64,000 bases of DNA from SAR86 cluster bacterium AG-447-A08 (GCA_003212335.1 QCQA01000003.1:1-64000); one strand, 5' to 3'. Positions 22,860 to 31,568 are shown, counted from the stretch's first letter. The notes: generated by a model not told the origin, from the letters alone. Made by a program: numbers and translations.

Positions 22860-23732
22860 ATGAAAAGAGAATTGAAAACATTAATGGATGGACTTACCTT
22901 CGGAGAGGGTCCAAGGTGGTATGACAACAAATTCTATTTCTCTGATTTTTATAGTCATAAGGTTTATTCTTTAGATCTAAAAGGAAATTCTGAAGTAATA
23001 GTGGAAGTTCCAAATCAACCTTCAGGACTAGGGTGGAGGCCAGATGAAACAATGTTAATTGTCTCAATGAAAGATAGGAAGTTGCTTAGCTTTAAAGACA
23101 ATATTTTAGCAGTGGAGGCTGACTTATCTGAATTTGCGGGTTTTCATTGTAACGACATGGTTGTAGATCACTCTGGCAATGCCTATATAGGAAATTTTGG
23201 ATTTAATACCTATGAAGGAGAAGAAATTAAGCCTACGAATTTAATATTGGTGAAGCCAGGCGAGGATCCAGTAATTGCAGCAGATGACTTACTCTTTCCA
23301 AATGGCACAGTGATCACTCCTGATGATAAAACTTTGATAGTTGGCGAGACTTATGCGGCTAGATTAACTGCTTTTGATAAGGCAGATGATGGTAGCCTAT
23401 CTAATCGCAGAATTTGGGCGGATCTGAAGGAAAATGCAGTAGAGGGTTTAGTGCCATTGCCCGACGGGATGTGTCTAGATGAGGAGGGAGCAATATGGGT
23501 CGCCTCTCCATCAACTGCGGAAGTCATTAGAGTACACGAGGGAGGCATGATCTCTGAAAGAATACCTGTTGAGACCAATGCTTTTGCTTGCATGCTTGGA
23601 GGAGAGGACAGAAAAACGTTGTTCATTTGCACCTCAAACGGTTCGGGGGTAGATCCAGATTCAGCGTTAAGAGAAAAATCCGGGAAGATAGAAGTCGTAG
23701 AAGTAGATGTGCCTGGAGCCGGCAAACCTTAG
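22860..23732 (+). CDS. SMP-30/gluconolactonase-family hydrolase
   Basis: Six-bladed beta-propeller metal-dependent lactonase family. 290 residues, no signal peptide. Probable metal ligands follow the family pattern: Glu in FGEGPRW (about residue 17), Asn in LFPNGTVIT, and Asp in LPDGMCLDEEGAIWVAS. Substrate is unknown; sugar lactones are typical for the family. It starts nine bases after the heptosyltransferase-like gene with a GGAGAG ribosome binding site, so the two may be co-transcribed, but no functional link is evident. Confidence 0.88.
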   Translation: MKRELKTLMDGLTFGEGPRWYDNKFYFSDFYSHKVYSLDLKGNSEVIVEVPNQPSGLGWRPDETMLIVSMKDRKLLSFKDNILAVEADLSEFAGFHCNDMVVDHSGNAYIGNFGFNTYEGEEIKPTNLILVKPGEDPVIAADDLLFPNGTVITPDDKTLIVGETYAARLTAFDKADDGSLSNRRIWADLKENAVEGLVPLPDGMCLDEEGAIWVASPSTAEVIRVHEGGMISERIPVETNAFACMLGGEDRKTLFICTSNGSGVDPDSALREKSGKIEVVEVDVPGAGKP

Positions 23733-23768
23733 AAATATTCAATGTCCAGAAATATGAGACATAAATTC

Positions 23769-24851
23769 CTATAAAAGACCCAACCTTTTGTAGGATTCTC
23801 CGGTCTCTTTTAGGGTTTCTTCTATAGAATAAGTTGATAGTCCTAGTTCTTGAATAGCTTTCTTACAATATGAGCGAGGAGAGTCATATGTATCTTTTAT
23901 TGGCTTGTTATTTTCCATCCTTTCTCCGCCAATATCTTTAATATCTGGAAATAATTCTCTTAGTTTTTTTTGTAATTCCCACGTAAAAAGTTCGCCAGAT
24001 CGATCAGTTGCAGAAAGGATATATCTTGAACCATTCTTTGCATTGTTGCTTTCAGTTGCCATTCTGTGCGCTTTAGCCACATCCCTCACATCGACCATAT
24101 TCCATAACATCCTGTCGCTCCTAATTTGTTTTCCGTCTAGAGATCCAAAATTGTTTCCTTGTAATAGTTGCCAAATAAAGAATTGCCAACTAAAAAATTG
24201 ATTGTGGTTTTCCGTCATCAATGGACCTATGACATGCAAGGGATTAATCGATATGGCCTCAAAATTTTGTTCAGATTCGGCCATTTTATAAATCATCTTC
24301 TCAGTATTTGCTTTTGCCATTGCATAGGCAATATCTCTATTTTTCGATATATTTTCTTCTGTCCACGCACCTTTATATGCCTCTACGTTATCTCCACACC
24401 AATCCCCTTCATCAAATACATAACCTTCTGGTCTTGGATGGGCTACTGCAGCAAAGGAACTTGTAAATACAAAGCGTTTGATAGTGCCGGATTTTTTCAC
24501 AGATTCAATCACGTGTTCGTTTTCTGTAAAGCAACCATCATATACTTCTTGAGGAGTCTCTCTATTAAATCCTACTGTAGCACCTGCATGAATTACAGCG
24601 GCACACCCTGTAAAGGCACCGTCATAGCTGCCTTTTTCAAAAAGATCGCCTTCAAATAAATTCACATCTGATTCAGATGCTTTTTTTCCTAATTCAATTA
24701 GATGGTCCACTTTTTTGTTATTACTTGAGTCTCTTACACATGCATTAACCTCATACCCTTGATTTAATAAATCTTCTACTATTCTAGATCCTATGTATCC
24801 ACTAGCACCTGTAACTGCCACTGGTCCGTCTTGTTTTGTTATTCCCGACAT
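23769..24851 (-). CDS. NAD(P)-dependent epimerase/dehydratase, extended SDR
   Basis: Extended short-chain dehydrogenase similar to dihydroflavonol 4-reductase/aldehyde-reductase families. 360 residues. Nucleotide-binding TGASGYIGSRI at about residues 15-25, with a following CVRD suggesting NADP use (Arg after strand 2). Catalytic YxxxK is seen as YAMAK near residue 184, with an upstream Ser in VFTSSFAAVAHP. Natural substrate cannot be assigned. It follows the unknown membrane protein by 15 bases on the same strand, with AAGGAGAG as ribosome binding site. Confidence 0.87.
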   Translation of the reverse strand: MSGITKQDGPVAVTGASGYIGSRIVEDLLNQGYEVNACVRDSSNNKKVDHLIELGKKASESDVNLFEGDLFEKGSYDGAFTGCAAVIHAGATVGFNRETPQEVYDGCFTENEHVIESVKKSGTIKRFVFTSSFAAVAHPRPEGYVFDEGDWCGDNVEAYKGAWTEENISKNRDIAYAMAKANTEKMIYKMAESEQNFEAISINPLHVIGPLMTENHNQFFSWQFFIWQLLQGNNFGSLDGKQIRSDRMLWNMVDVRDVAKAHRMATESNNAKNGSRYILSATDRSGELFTWELQKKLRELFPDIKDIGGERMENNKPIKDTYDSPRSYCKKAIQELGLSTYSIEETLKETGESYKRLGLL

Positions 24852-24866
24852 AATTTTCTCTCCTTA

Positions 24867-25364
24867 TTATTTTTTTGGCAGCTTTTCTTTCGCAGGCATC
24901 ACTAATGTGTAAAAAGATACGAAAGCAAAAGCCAAATTTATTTCCAAAGCTATGTGATACAAATAAGCATCCTGTTTATATAGCGCATTAAAAATTAGCA
25001 GTGCTATCACCAAGAAGAAAGATAAGTAAAATAGAATATCGTAATTGATATTTTTATAAGCTTCAGTTTTGATTATATCGATAGTTGCAAAAATTAATGC
25101 GATAACAGTAATGCTTACATAAGCCCAACTAGAGATAGACCAAAACAACCTAAACTCTTGTTCGCTCTCTAAACCTCCTATTTGCGAGGCAATTAATGTG
25201 GTCAGAGACGCAAATAAGGCCACTCCACTTTGGAATAATAATGTTTCTAGCTTGTAACTTTTAATAGGGGACAGTTCTTTAGAAAAAATACCAACTACTC
25301 CAGAAAACCCAGCAAGAGTAACAGCAATAGTTGCTATCGTTATGAGAATTTGTTGTTCTACCAT
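24867..25364 (-). CDS. Hypothetical four-helix inner-membrane protein
   Basis: I do not recognise the family. The start at 25364 gives MVEQQILITIATIAVTLAGFSGVVGIF and 165 residues; the longer reading frame to 25433 runs through the tmRNA gene and is rejected. Four hydrophobic segments are predicted at about residues 5-26, 43-64, 76-98 and 108-126, with a possible fifth at 133-155. The glycine-rich LAGFSGVVG in the first helix stands out. It lies 19 bases after the tmRNA 3' end and 15 bases before the epimerase gene, so it may be read through from ssrA or co-transcribed with the epimerase. Confidence 0.75.
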   Translation of the reverse strand: MVEQQILITIATIAVTLAGFSGVVGIFSKELSPIKSYKLETLLFQSGVALFASLTTLIASQIGGLESEQEFRLFWSISSWAYVSITVIALIFATIDIIKTEAYKNINYDILFYLSFFLVIALLIFNALYKQDAYLYHIALEINLAFAFVSFYTLVMPAKEKLPKK

Positions 25365-25383
25365 AAAAATATGATAGCACCTT

Positions 25384-25738
25384 TGGTGGAGGCGGCGGGA
25401 ATTGAACCCGCGTCCACTAGTACTCTGCCACAAGATCTACATGTTTAGTTTTATCTATTAATTTAATCTTTTGACACCCGATAAACAGGGATTAAAAGAC
25501 GATCTCAATTTATTCTTAAGAAATTACTAATGAGAAGAGCAATTCCAGCATCTCGTGTAATCGTCTATCTTTGGAGGCGCACGAGCACGTTACCAAAGAC
25601 AGCTAGCCAATTAAGCGGCTAGAGCGTAGTCTGCGTTTTCGCCAACTAACAAGTTTGCAATAATTTTTTTACGAGAATTATTACCTTCTCGACATGCACT
25701 TGAGGTTTTATATCTACTGTCGAAGCCAGTTCGCCCCC
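25384..25738 (-). ncRNA. ssrA: Transfer-messenger RNA (tmRNA), one-piece
   Basis: Rescues ribosomes stalled on broken mRNA together with SmpB. The 5' end GGGGGCG pairs over 7 bp (one G-U) with CGCCTCC before the 3' ACCA, which is encoded (25384-25387). The T arm is GCGGG-TTCAATT-CCCGC, and the 5' part has the typical GGCTTCGACAG. The tag frame at 25611-25658 reads ANLLVGENADYALAA followed by TAA; the ALAA end is the ClpXP/ClpAP degradation signal. Length 355 nt. smpB lies just upstream, as in enteric bacteria. Confidence 0.96.
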
Positions 25739-25753
25739 AAAAAAAGCTGAAGA

Positions 25754-25783
25754 ATTATACCTTTCCTTCTGAAACTTAACTAA
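25754..25783 (-). promoter_or_regulatory. ssrA promoter
   Basis: Reverse-strand TATAAT at 25754-25759, with TTAGTT at 25778-25783 and an 18-base spacer. The predicted start near 25747 is about nine bases before the mature tmRNA 5' end, as expected for a short processed leader. The -35 overlaps the smpB stop codon. Confidence 0.5.
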
Positions 25784-26253
25784 TTTTTGTTTCTTTCCCT
25801 TAATTCTTTGGCTTTTTGTCGTTCCCAGTCTCTTGATTTTATTGTATTTCTTTTATCTTGGGATTTTTTACCTATAGCAAGCGCAATTTCACATTTAATG
25901 AGACCATTTTTCCAGTAAAGCTTTGTAGGTATACAAGTATTACCCTTCTGAGAAGTAGATTTAATGATTTCATTTAATTCTTTTCGATTTAGCAATAATT
26001 TCCTTGACCTAGTCGGATCCATCTCTTGATTACTGTTTTTTAAAGGATCAATGTAGCTTCCTATCAAATAGGCTTCACTGTCTTTCAGTAGGGTGTAAGC
26101 TTCTGCAATTTGAGCATTGTTTTCTCTTATACTCTTTGTTTCCCAACCCAACAGAGATATTCCAGCTTCAAATTTTTTTGAGATTTCATAGTCGAATTTA
26201 GCTTTTCTATTTTCAGAAATAGTGTTATCGCTTTTTTTATTTTTTTTTGCCAC
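25780..26253 (-). CDS. smpB: SsrA-binding protein SmpB
   Basis: Partner of tmRNA in trans-translation; fills the decoding centre with its C-terminal tail. The GTG at 26253 is preferred: it gives MAKKNKKSDN, and an AAGG lies eight bases upstream. The longer ATG form from 26274 adds seven residues with no ribosome binding site. 157 residues from GTG. Conserved GWETKSIRENNAQIAEAY, SYIDPL, RKLLLNRKEL and the end KSRDWERQKAKELRERN are present. Directly upstream of ssrA. Confidence 0.95.
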   Translation of the reverse strand: MAKKNKKSDNTISENRKAKFDYEISKKFEAGISLLGWETKSIRENNAQIAEAYTLLKDSEAYLIGSYIDPLKNSNQEMDPTRSRKLLLNRKELNEIIKSTSQKGNTCIPTKLYWKNGLIKCEIALAIGKKSQDKRNTIKSRDWERQKAKELRERNKN

Positions 26254-26273
26254 AGCTTCGACCTTAACTTTCA

Positions 26274-26285
26274 TATAAAATTGTA
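26274..26285. promoter_or_regulatory. Abutting opposed -10 elements, smpB/membrane protein
   Basis: TATAAA (26274-26279, forward) directly abuts a reverse TACAAT (26280-26285). Each is the right distance from the flanking gene: the forward message would start only a few bases before the ATG at 26292, and the reverse one about 20 bases before the smpB GTG. No good -35 is seen for either. Confidence 0.35.
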
Positions 26286-26291
26286 TCAGAC

Positions 26292-26780
26292 ATGCAAGAT
26301 GATGATATTTTATTTAGATCATTCAAGGGAATTGCTTTTATTTCAATTGCACCCCTCATAGGTCTTGCAGCATCCCTATGGTTTACTTCAGATAGCACTG
26401 CTTATTTTTTGGCTCATTTAGGCCAGATATATTTTTCGATTATTTTATTTTTTCTTTGCGGTAACATTTGGTCTGTTAGAAGTATAGATAATTCAAAATA
26501 TAAGAAGCAATTGACTCTTATTGCTTTTATTCCTCCTTCTGCAGCAATAATAGGAGCACTTTTGTCTGTTTACATAAATCCAGCTTGGGGAATTGTATTT
26601 TTATTGTCAGCAGTTTACTTAGCAAGACATCTAACTTTAATTAATTCTATTATTTCTATTTTTCCAAATAACTATCAAGATTTGATAAATAAAATAAGCA
26701 TTATCTTGTGTATTTGTCTTATGTTAATCTTCACTTACTGGATTAACCCCTATACTTATCCTCTAGCTATTTATAATTAG
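26292..26780 (+). CDS. Small multi-helix membrane protein, possibly DUF3429-like
   Basis: 162 residues with five predicted transmembrane segments (about residues 12-30, 37-55, 70-90, 94-110, 134-150). The arrangement and the conserved-looking PLIGLAASLWF, GNIWSV and NPAWGIVFLLSA recall the DUF3429 family of small proteobacterial membrane proteins, but this is a recollection and not a test. No ribosome binding site is visible before the ATG, so translation may be near-leaderless. The NSS transporter gene begins on the base after its stop. Confidence 0.7.
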   Translation: MQDDDILFRSFKGIAFISIAPLIGLAASLWFTSDSTAYFLAHLGQIYFSIILFFLCGNIWSVRSIDNSKYKKQLTLIAFIPPSAAIIGALLSVYINPAWGIVFLLSAVYLARHLTLINSIISIFPNNYQDLINKISIILCICLMLIFTYWINPYTYPLAIYN

Positions 26781-28124
26781 ATGACAGAACAAAGAAAGTC
26801 TATACACGGAACCTGGTCTAGCAGATGGACATTTATACTTGCTGCAACAGGTTCTGCAGTTGGGTTGGGCAATATTTGGAAGTTTCCATATATGGCAGGA
26901 GACAATGGAGGAGGAGCCTTTGTACTTGTTTACCTAGCTTGCATTGCCGTAATCGGCCTACCAATAATGCTAGGTGAAATAATGATAGGAAGAAGGGGAA
27001 GAAGCAGCCCAGCTAATACAATGAAAGCTTTAGCGCTTGAGGCAAATACTTCATCTGCTTGGACTTTACTAGGAGCAACAGGGGCTTTAGCGGGTTTACT
27101 AATCTTATCCTTTTACAGTGTTGCTGCCGGTTGGGCTCTTTCATATGTTTTTAATGGATTTCAAAACATTACCGCCGAAACCTCTACTTCTAGTTTCAAT
27201 GAACTTCTTTCTAGTCCTTCCTCTTTAATTTTTTGGCATACCCTATTTTTATCTATAACAGTATTCGTAGTGGCGCGAGGAATACTTGATGGTTTAGAGA
27301 AGTGGATAAATACACTAATGCCTATGCTTTTTGTGATAGTTTTACTTCTTTGCCTGTATGCAACACAGTCAGGGGCATTTTTTGAGGGAATCATTTACTT
27401 ATTTCAGCCCGACTTTAGCAAAATAACGCCTGAAGTCATGTTAGAAGCTTTAGGCCAAGCCTTTTTTACTTTAAGTTTAGGTATGGGAGCAATTATGGCT
27501 TATGGAGCATACATGCCAGCAAATCAAAATATTGGTAAGACAGCTATATCTGTTGCGGCCCTAGATACAGGTGTTGCTCTTTTAGCTGGTATCGCAATAT
27601 TTCCAATTGTTTTTGCAAATGGCTTGGCTGCTTCAGAAGGGCCTGGTCTTGTTTTTGTTACATTACCTATTGCGTTTAGTTCTATGCCTCTAGGAGTATT
27701 CTTTGGAACCTTATTTTTTGTCTTATTGAGTATAGCTGCTTTAAGCTCTTCGATATCCCTCATAGAACCCGGAGTCGCCTGGTTGATAGAATCTTTAAAA
27801 ATCAAAAGAATTACAGCTACTTTATTGCTAGGTTTCGTAGCATGGTTTCTAGGTCTTTTTAGTGCTTTATCTTTTAACTTATTATCTGAATTTACTATCT
27901 TCGGAAAAAATTTCTTTGATGCAACAGACTTCTTAACCAACCAGATCATGCTGCCTCTAGGAGGTATATTTATAGCTATTTTTGTCGGCTGGGTAATGAA
28001 AAAAGAAAATGTTTTAGAGGAACTGGATGTTCAAGAGAACTTTATTTTCAAATTTTGGTACTTCAGTATCCGTTATATCTCACCAGTGATGGTGGGCTGT
28101 GTTTTTCTGTACTTCTTTATATAA
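26781..28124 (+). CDS. Sodium-dependent transporter, NSS (SNF) family
   Basis: Neurotransmitter:sodium symporter family (LeuT fold); bacterial members import amino acids or related amines with Na+. 447 residues with about 11-12 transmembrane helices. TM1 has the diagnostic SAVGLGNIWKFPYMAGDNGGGAFVLVY at about residues 26-52, with the unwound Asn/Gly positions that form the Na1/Na2 sites. TM6 has GQAFFTLSLGMGAIMAYGAY. Substrate is not assignable. The preceding membrane gene abuts it without a gap, suggesting one transcript. Confidence 0.94.
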   Translation: MTEQRKSIHGTWSSRWTFILAATGSAVGLGNIWKFPYMAGDNGGGAFVLVYLACIAVIGLPIMLGEIMIGRRGRSSPANTMKALALEANTSSAWTLLGATGALAGLLILSFYSVAAGWALSYVFNGFQNITAETSTSSFNELLSSPSSLIFWHTLFLSITVFVVARGILDGLEKWINTLMPMLFVIVLLLCLYATQSGAFFEGIIYLFQPDFSKITPEVMLEALGQAFFTLSLGMGAIMAYGAYMPANQNIGKTAISVAALDTGVALLAGIAIFPIVFANGLAASEGPGLVFVTLPIAFSSMPLGVFFGTLFFVLLSIAALSSSISLIEPGVAWLIESLKIKRITATLLLGFVAWFLGLFSALSFNLLSEFTIFGKNFFDATDFLTNQIMLPLGGIFIAIFVGWVMKKENVLEELDVQENFIFKFWYFSIRYISPVMVGCVFLYFFI

Positions 28125-28125
28125 A

Positions 28126-28455
28126 TTAATTAGGTGTATCTATTTCACCTTCCCAACTTACCAACTTATTGTCTTTAAAATACAGGGTTATTTTTTGGTT
28201 AGTGTAAGAATTTTCGCCTTGTGTAACAGAAGTAAAATAATCCCATCTATTTGGATAAAATGTATCAGAAATAAGAGGAGTCCCCATTACAAACTTAACT
28301 TGTGACTCAGTCATACCTATTTCAAGCTTATCTAGCATCTCTTGATCAACCAAATTTCCCTGACTGATAACAACTTGAAATATCCTTGGAATGCTGCAAC
28401 TTGATAGAAGCAATACAGATAATAGTAAAGTAATAACTTTTAAATTTATGTTCAT
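28126..28455 (-). CDS. bamE: Outer-membrane assembly lipoprotein BamE
   Basis: Small accessory lipoprotein of the BAM complex, stabilising the BamA-BamD interaction. 109 residues. N-terminal signal with lipobox LLSSC at about residues 16-20, so Cys20 is the lipidated residue. The SmpA/OmlA fold is shown by MLDKLEIGMTESQVKFVMGTPLISDTFYPNRWDY. Divergent from fur, the arrangement known for omlA-fur in Pseudomonas. It ends one base from the convergent NSS transporter gene. Confidence 0.95.
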   Translation of the reverse strand: MNINLKVITLLLSVLLLSSCSIPRIFQVVISQGNLVDQEMLDKLEIGMTESQVKFVMGTPLISDTFYPNRWDYFTSVTQGENSYTNQKITLYFKDNKLVSWEGEIDTPN

Positions 28456-28480
28456 TAATTTTCTAATAAGGGTATTTGGA

Positions 28481-28490
28481 TATTATAATA
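28481..28490. promoter_or_regulatory. Palindromic -10 shared by bamE and fur
   Basis: TATTATAATA is a perfect palindrome that gives TATAAT on the forward strand (28484-28489) and on the reverse strand (28482-28487). Forward start would be near 28496, about 36 bases before fur. No clear -35 in either direction and no convincing Fur box. Confidence 0.4.
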
Positions 28491-28531
28491 AGTTCTACAA
28501 ATTATTCTTATTTATTTAGAGGTTATTCAAG

Positions 28532-28939
28532 TTGAGTGATGATGCAGAACTAAAAAAAGCCGGTTTAAAGGTAACTTTACCCAGGTTAAGAATCTTAGAA
28601 TTACTTGAAGGTGGTGACAAAACTCACCTAAGTGCTGAAGAGATCTATAGAAGATTAATTGAAGCTGGAGAAGAGGTTGGTCTGGCTACAGTTTATCGAG
28701 TCTTGACGCAATTTGAACAAGCAGGTATTTGTATCAGGCATAATTTTGAAGAAGGTCATGCCGTATACGAATTAACCCCATCTGACCATCATGATCATAT
28801 GGTCTGTCTTGATACTGGAGATGTAATCGAGTTTACAGACGACATAATAGAAGAGCGACAAAAGAAATTAGCAAAAGAAAAAGGTTACGAAATTATAGAC
28901 CACAGCATGGTTTTGTATGTAAAACCGCTCGAAGATTAA
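28532..28939 (+). CDS. fur: Ferric uptake regulator Fur
   Basis: Iron-responsive transcription repressor. 135 residues from a TTG start that gives MSDDAELKKAGLKVT. Winged-helix segment LPRLRILELLE and recognition helix GLATVYRVLTQFEQAGI are clear. The metal site HHDHMVCLDTGDVIEF keeps the His-rich core but has only the first Cys of the E. coli CxxC pair (C-L-D-T), as in Pseudomonas Fur; no second structural Cys pair is present. Followed by grpE with its own heat-shock promoter. Confidence 0.96.
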   Translation: MSDDAELKKAGLKVTLPRLRILELLEGGDKTHLSAEEIYRRLIEAGEEVGLATVYRVLTQFEQAGICIRHNFEEGHAVYELTPSDHHDHMVCLDTGDVIEFTDDIIEERQKKLAKEKGYEIIDHSMVLYVKPLED

Positions 28940-28944
28940 TAATA

Positions 28945-28972
28945 CTTGAATAGGCTTTTTTAAGCCCCATAT
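28945..28972 (+). promoter_or_regulatory. Sigma-32-type heat-shock promoter of grpE
   Basis: CTTGAA (28945-28950), 14-base spacer, CCCCATAT (28965-28972). This is a full match to the RpoH consensus (CTTGAA, CCCCATnT). It lies about 20 bases before the grpE start. Confidence 0.85.
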
Positions 28973-28993
28973 AGGGTTTGAAAGGAGAAATCG

Positions 28994-29551
28994 TTGAACG
29001 AAAACAAAAAAGAAGAAGATTTAGAAAATCAAGAAGAGGTCTTGATAGATGAAGGCAATAGCCTTGATTTAGAGTCAGAAGATGAACTACCCGAGGAATC
29101 ATCTGAAGAGGACAAAATTAAAGATCTTGAAGACCAACTTTTAAGAGCAAAAGCCGAAGTTCAAAATGTTAGAAGGATAGCTGCTCAAGAAGTTACCAAG
29201 GCAAGACTGTTTGGTGTCGAAGCTTTAGCTAAGGATTTTCTTTCTGTAGCCGACAACCTAGAACGTGCCATAGATTCTTGTCCGGATGATGAAAACAGTT
29301 TAACTATAAAAGAAGGCCTTGAATTAACCTTAAAAAGCTTGGAAAGTTCATTGAAGTCTTCTGGCATAGAGCTTATTAATACAGAAGAAAAAAACTTCGA
29401 TCCCGATAAGCATGAAGCAATTTCAATTATAGAAGACGATAAATTAGAACCTAACACAATCATAGATTTTGTCCAAAAAGGGTACACAATAATGGACAGA
29501 ACTCTCAGACCTGCAAAAGTTGTAGTTTCAAAGAAATCTCAAGAAAAATAA
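28994..29551 (+). CDS. grpE: Nucleotide exchange factor GrpE
   Basis: Releases ADP from DnaK during the chaperone cycle. 185 residues from a TTG start with AAGGAG eight bases upstream. The acidic, coiled-coil N-terminal half (ELPEESSEEDKIKDLEDQLLRAKAEVQNVRRIAAQEV) is followed by the family core FLSVADNLERAI, DPDKHEAIS and the end GYTIMDRTLRPAKVVVSK. Co-located with dnaK-dnaJ. Confidence 0.97.
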   Translation: MNENKKEEDLENQEEVLIDEGNSLDLESEDELPEESSEEDKIKDLEDQLLRAKAEVQNVRRIAAQEVTKARLFGVEALAKDFLSVADNLERAIDSCPDDENSLTIKEGLELTLKSLESSLKSSGIELINTEEKNFDPDKHEAISIIEDDKLEPNTIIDFVQKGYTIMDRTLRPAKVVVSKKSQEK

Positions 29552-29559
29552 GAAAATCC

Positions 29560-29587
29560 CTTGAAATAAAGAACATAAGCCCCATCT
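29560..29587 (+). promoter_or_regulatory. Sigma-32-type heat-shock promoter of dnaK
   Basis: CTTGAA (29560-29565), 14-base spacer, CCCCATCT (29580-29587), matching the RpoH consensus. It begins nine bases after the grpE stop and would start transcription about 25 bases before dnaK. The spacer length is the same as in the grpE promoter. Confidence 0.85.
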
Positions 29588-29618
29588 TATGTTAAACAAC
29601 TTAATGTGGAGTTAAAAA

Positions 29619-31538
29619 ATGGCTAAAGTAATTGGTATTGACTTAGGAACAACAAATTCTTGTGTTTCTGTCATGGAGGGAGATCAGGCTAAAGTTATAG
29701 AAAATTCTGAAGGAAAACGAACAACACCTTCAGTTGTAGCTTATGGGGAAGAGATTAAAGTGGGAGATTCTGCAAAAAACCAAGCAGTTACAAATCCTGA
29801 AAATACACTCTACGCCATCAAGAGGCTTATTGGTCGAAAACATGATGATGATGTTGTAAAGAAAGATGCAGACATGGTCGCATATAAAATTCTGGCTGCT
29901 GATAACGGCGATGCGTGGGTTGAAGCTGAAGGAAAAAAACTTGCTCCCCAGCAAGTTTCTGCGGAGATACTCAAGAAAATGAAAAAAACTGCAGAAGATT
30001 ACCTCGGTCAGGAAGTAAAGGAAGCTGTAATTACAGTACCCGCTTATTTTAATGATTCTCAAAGACAAGCAACAAAGGATGCTGGCAAGATCGCTGGCTT
30101 AGAAGTTAAGAGGATTATCAATGAGCCTACTGCAGCTGCTTTAGCTTATGGTCTAGATAAAGGTAAGGGTGATCAAAAGATAGCTGTCTATGACTTAGGA
30201 GGCGGGACTTTTGATGTGTCTATTATAGAGATAGCTGAAATAGATGGAGAGCATCAATTTGAAGTACTTTCAACAAATGGAGATACTTTCCTAGGTGGAG
30301 AAGACTTTGATATAACTTTGATCGAATACTTAGCTGAAGAATTCAAAAAAGAATCAGGTTTAGATTTGCATAATGATTCAGCTGCTCTTCAAAGACTTAA
30401 AGAAGCAGCGGAAAAAGCAAAAATTGAATTATCCAGCAATCAGCAATCTGAAATAAATCTCCCTTATATAACAGCTGACTCTTCAGGAGCGAAACACTTT
30501 GTTCACAAACTCACAAGAGCAAAGCTTGAATCGTTAGTTGAAGGATTAGTAGAAAGAACAATTAAGCCTACTGAAATTGCTCTTAAAGATGCGGGTTTAA
30601 AAACTTCCGAAGTTGATGAAATCATATTGGTAGGAGGGCAAACTAGAATGCCTTTAGTTCAAGAAAAGGTTAAAGCTTTTTTTGGAAAAGAAGCTAGAAA
30701 AGACGTAAATCCAGATGAAGCAGTATCCGTAGGAGCTGCTATCCAGGGAGCAGTTCTGGCTGGCGATGTAACAGATGTTCTTCTATTGGATGTAACTCCT
30801 CTTACATTAGGTATAGAAACTATGGGAGGAGTTATGACACCTCTTATAGATAAAAATACCACTATTCCAACCAATAAATCTCAAGTCTTTTCTACTGCCG
30901 AAGATAATCAGACTGCAGTTACAGTACATGTTCTGCAAGGTGAAAGAAAACAAGCTACAGAAAATAAAACACTTGGACAGTTTAACCTTACAGATATACC
31001 TGCCTCTCCCAGAGGTATGCCTCAAATTGAAGTTTCCTTTGATTTGGATGCGAACGGAATTCTAAATGTTTCAGCTAAAGATAAGGCAACTGGAAAAGAA
31101 CAATCTATAGAAATCAAAGCATCCAGCGGGTTATCTGACGAAGAAATCGAGCAAATGGTTAAAGATGCAGAAGCACATGCAGAAGATGATAAGAAGTTTG
31201 AAGAGTTGGTACAGGCAAAGAATTTAGGTGAAAACCTTGTTCATAGTTGTAAGAAAACTTTAGATGAAGCTAAGGATAAAGTTGAAGATTCTGAAAGAGA
31301 AACCATTGAAAATGGAATCCAAGAGCTAGAAGAGGCTTTGAAAGGAGATGACAAAGAAGCAATTGATGCAAAAGTAAAAGCGTTATCAGAGGCTTCCGCT
31401 CCGCTAGCGCAAAGAATGTATGAAGAAGAAGCAAAAAATAATGAAGCTACACAGCAAGATGCTCCAAATTCAGATTCAGATGTAGTTGATGCAGACTTTG
31501 AAGAAGTAACAGAAGAAAAAGAGAAACAAAGTTCTTAG
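29619..31538 (+). CDS. dnaK: Chaperone DnaK (Hsp70)
   Basis: ATP-driven chaperone. 639 residues, near-identical in size to E. coli (638). ATPase domain signatures [24 protein letters not shown]-type [16 protein letters not shown], and [13 protein letters not shown]; substrate-binding domain with [18 protein letters not shown]-terminus ending in [13 protein letters not shown]. Preceded by a heat-shock promoter; dnaJ follows after 30 bases and probably shares the transcript. Confidence 0.99.
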   Translation: MAKVIGIDLGTTNSCVSVMEGDQAKVIENSEGKRTTPSVVAYGEEIKVGDSAKNQAVTNPENTLYAIKRLIGRKHDDDVVKKDADMVAYKILAADNGDAWVEAEGKKLAPQQVSAEILKKMKKTAEDYLGQEVKEAVITVPAYFNDSQRQATKDAGKIAGLEVKRIINEPTAAALAYGLDKGKGDQKIAVYDLGGGTFDVSIIEIAEIDGEHQFEVLSTNGDTFLGGEDFDITLIEYLAEEFKKESGLDLHNDSAALQRLKEAAEKAKIELSSNQQSEINLPYITADSSGAKHFVHKLTRAKLESLVEGLVERTIKPTEIALKDAGLKTSEVDEIILVGGQTRMPLVQEKVKAFFGKEARKDVNPDEAVSVGAAIQGAVLAGDVTDVLLLDVTPLTLGIETMGGVMTPLIDKNTTIPTNKSQVFSTAEDNQTAVTVHVLQGERKQATENKTLGQFNLTDIPASPRGMPQIEVSFDLDANGILNVSAKDKATGKEQSIEIKASSGLSDEEIEQMVKDAEAHAEDDKKFEELVQAKNLGENLVHSCKKTLDEAKDKVEDSERETIENGIQELEEALKGDDKEAIDAKVKALSEASAPLAQRMYEEEAKNNEATQQDAPNSDSDVVDADFEEVTEEKEKQSS

Positions 31539-31568
31539 TTTCTTATCCAATTAGGCTAATAAAGATAA

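Noticed and set aside
23351-23725. Long reverse-strand frame over the SMP-30 gene
   Set aside because: Composition and lack of motifs mark it as a shadow of the forward gene.
24168-24659. 163-codon forward frame opposite the epimerase
   Set aside because: Shadow of the epimerase; Phe/Cys/His-rich nonsense with no ribosome binding site.
25365-25433. Upstream extension of the membrane protein frame (MWQSTSGRGFNSRRLHQ...)
   Set aside because: These codons are the complement of the tmRNA acceptor/T-arm; the real start is MVEQQ at 25364.
21849-28124. Defence island or biosynthetic cluster in the less conserved patch
   Set aside because: None of the genes matches nucleases, toxins, helicases or biosynthetic core enzymes; the genes look unrelated in function.
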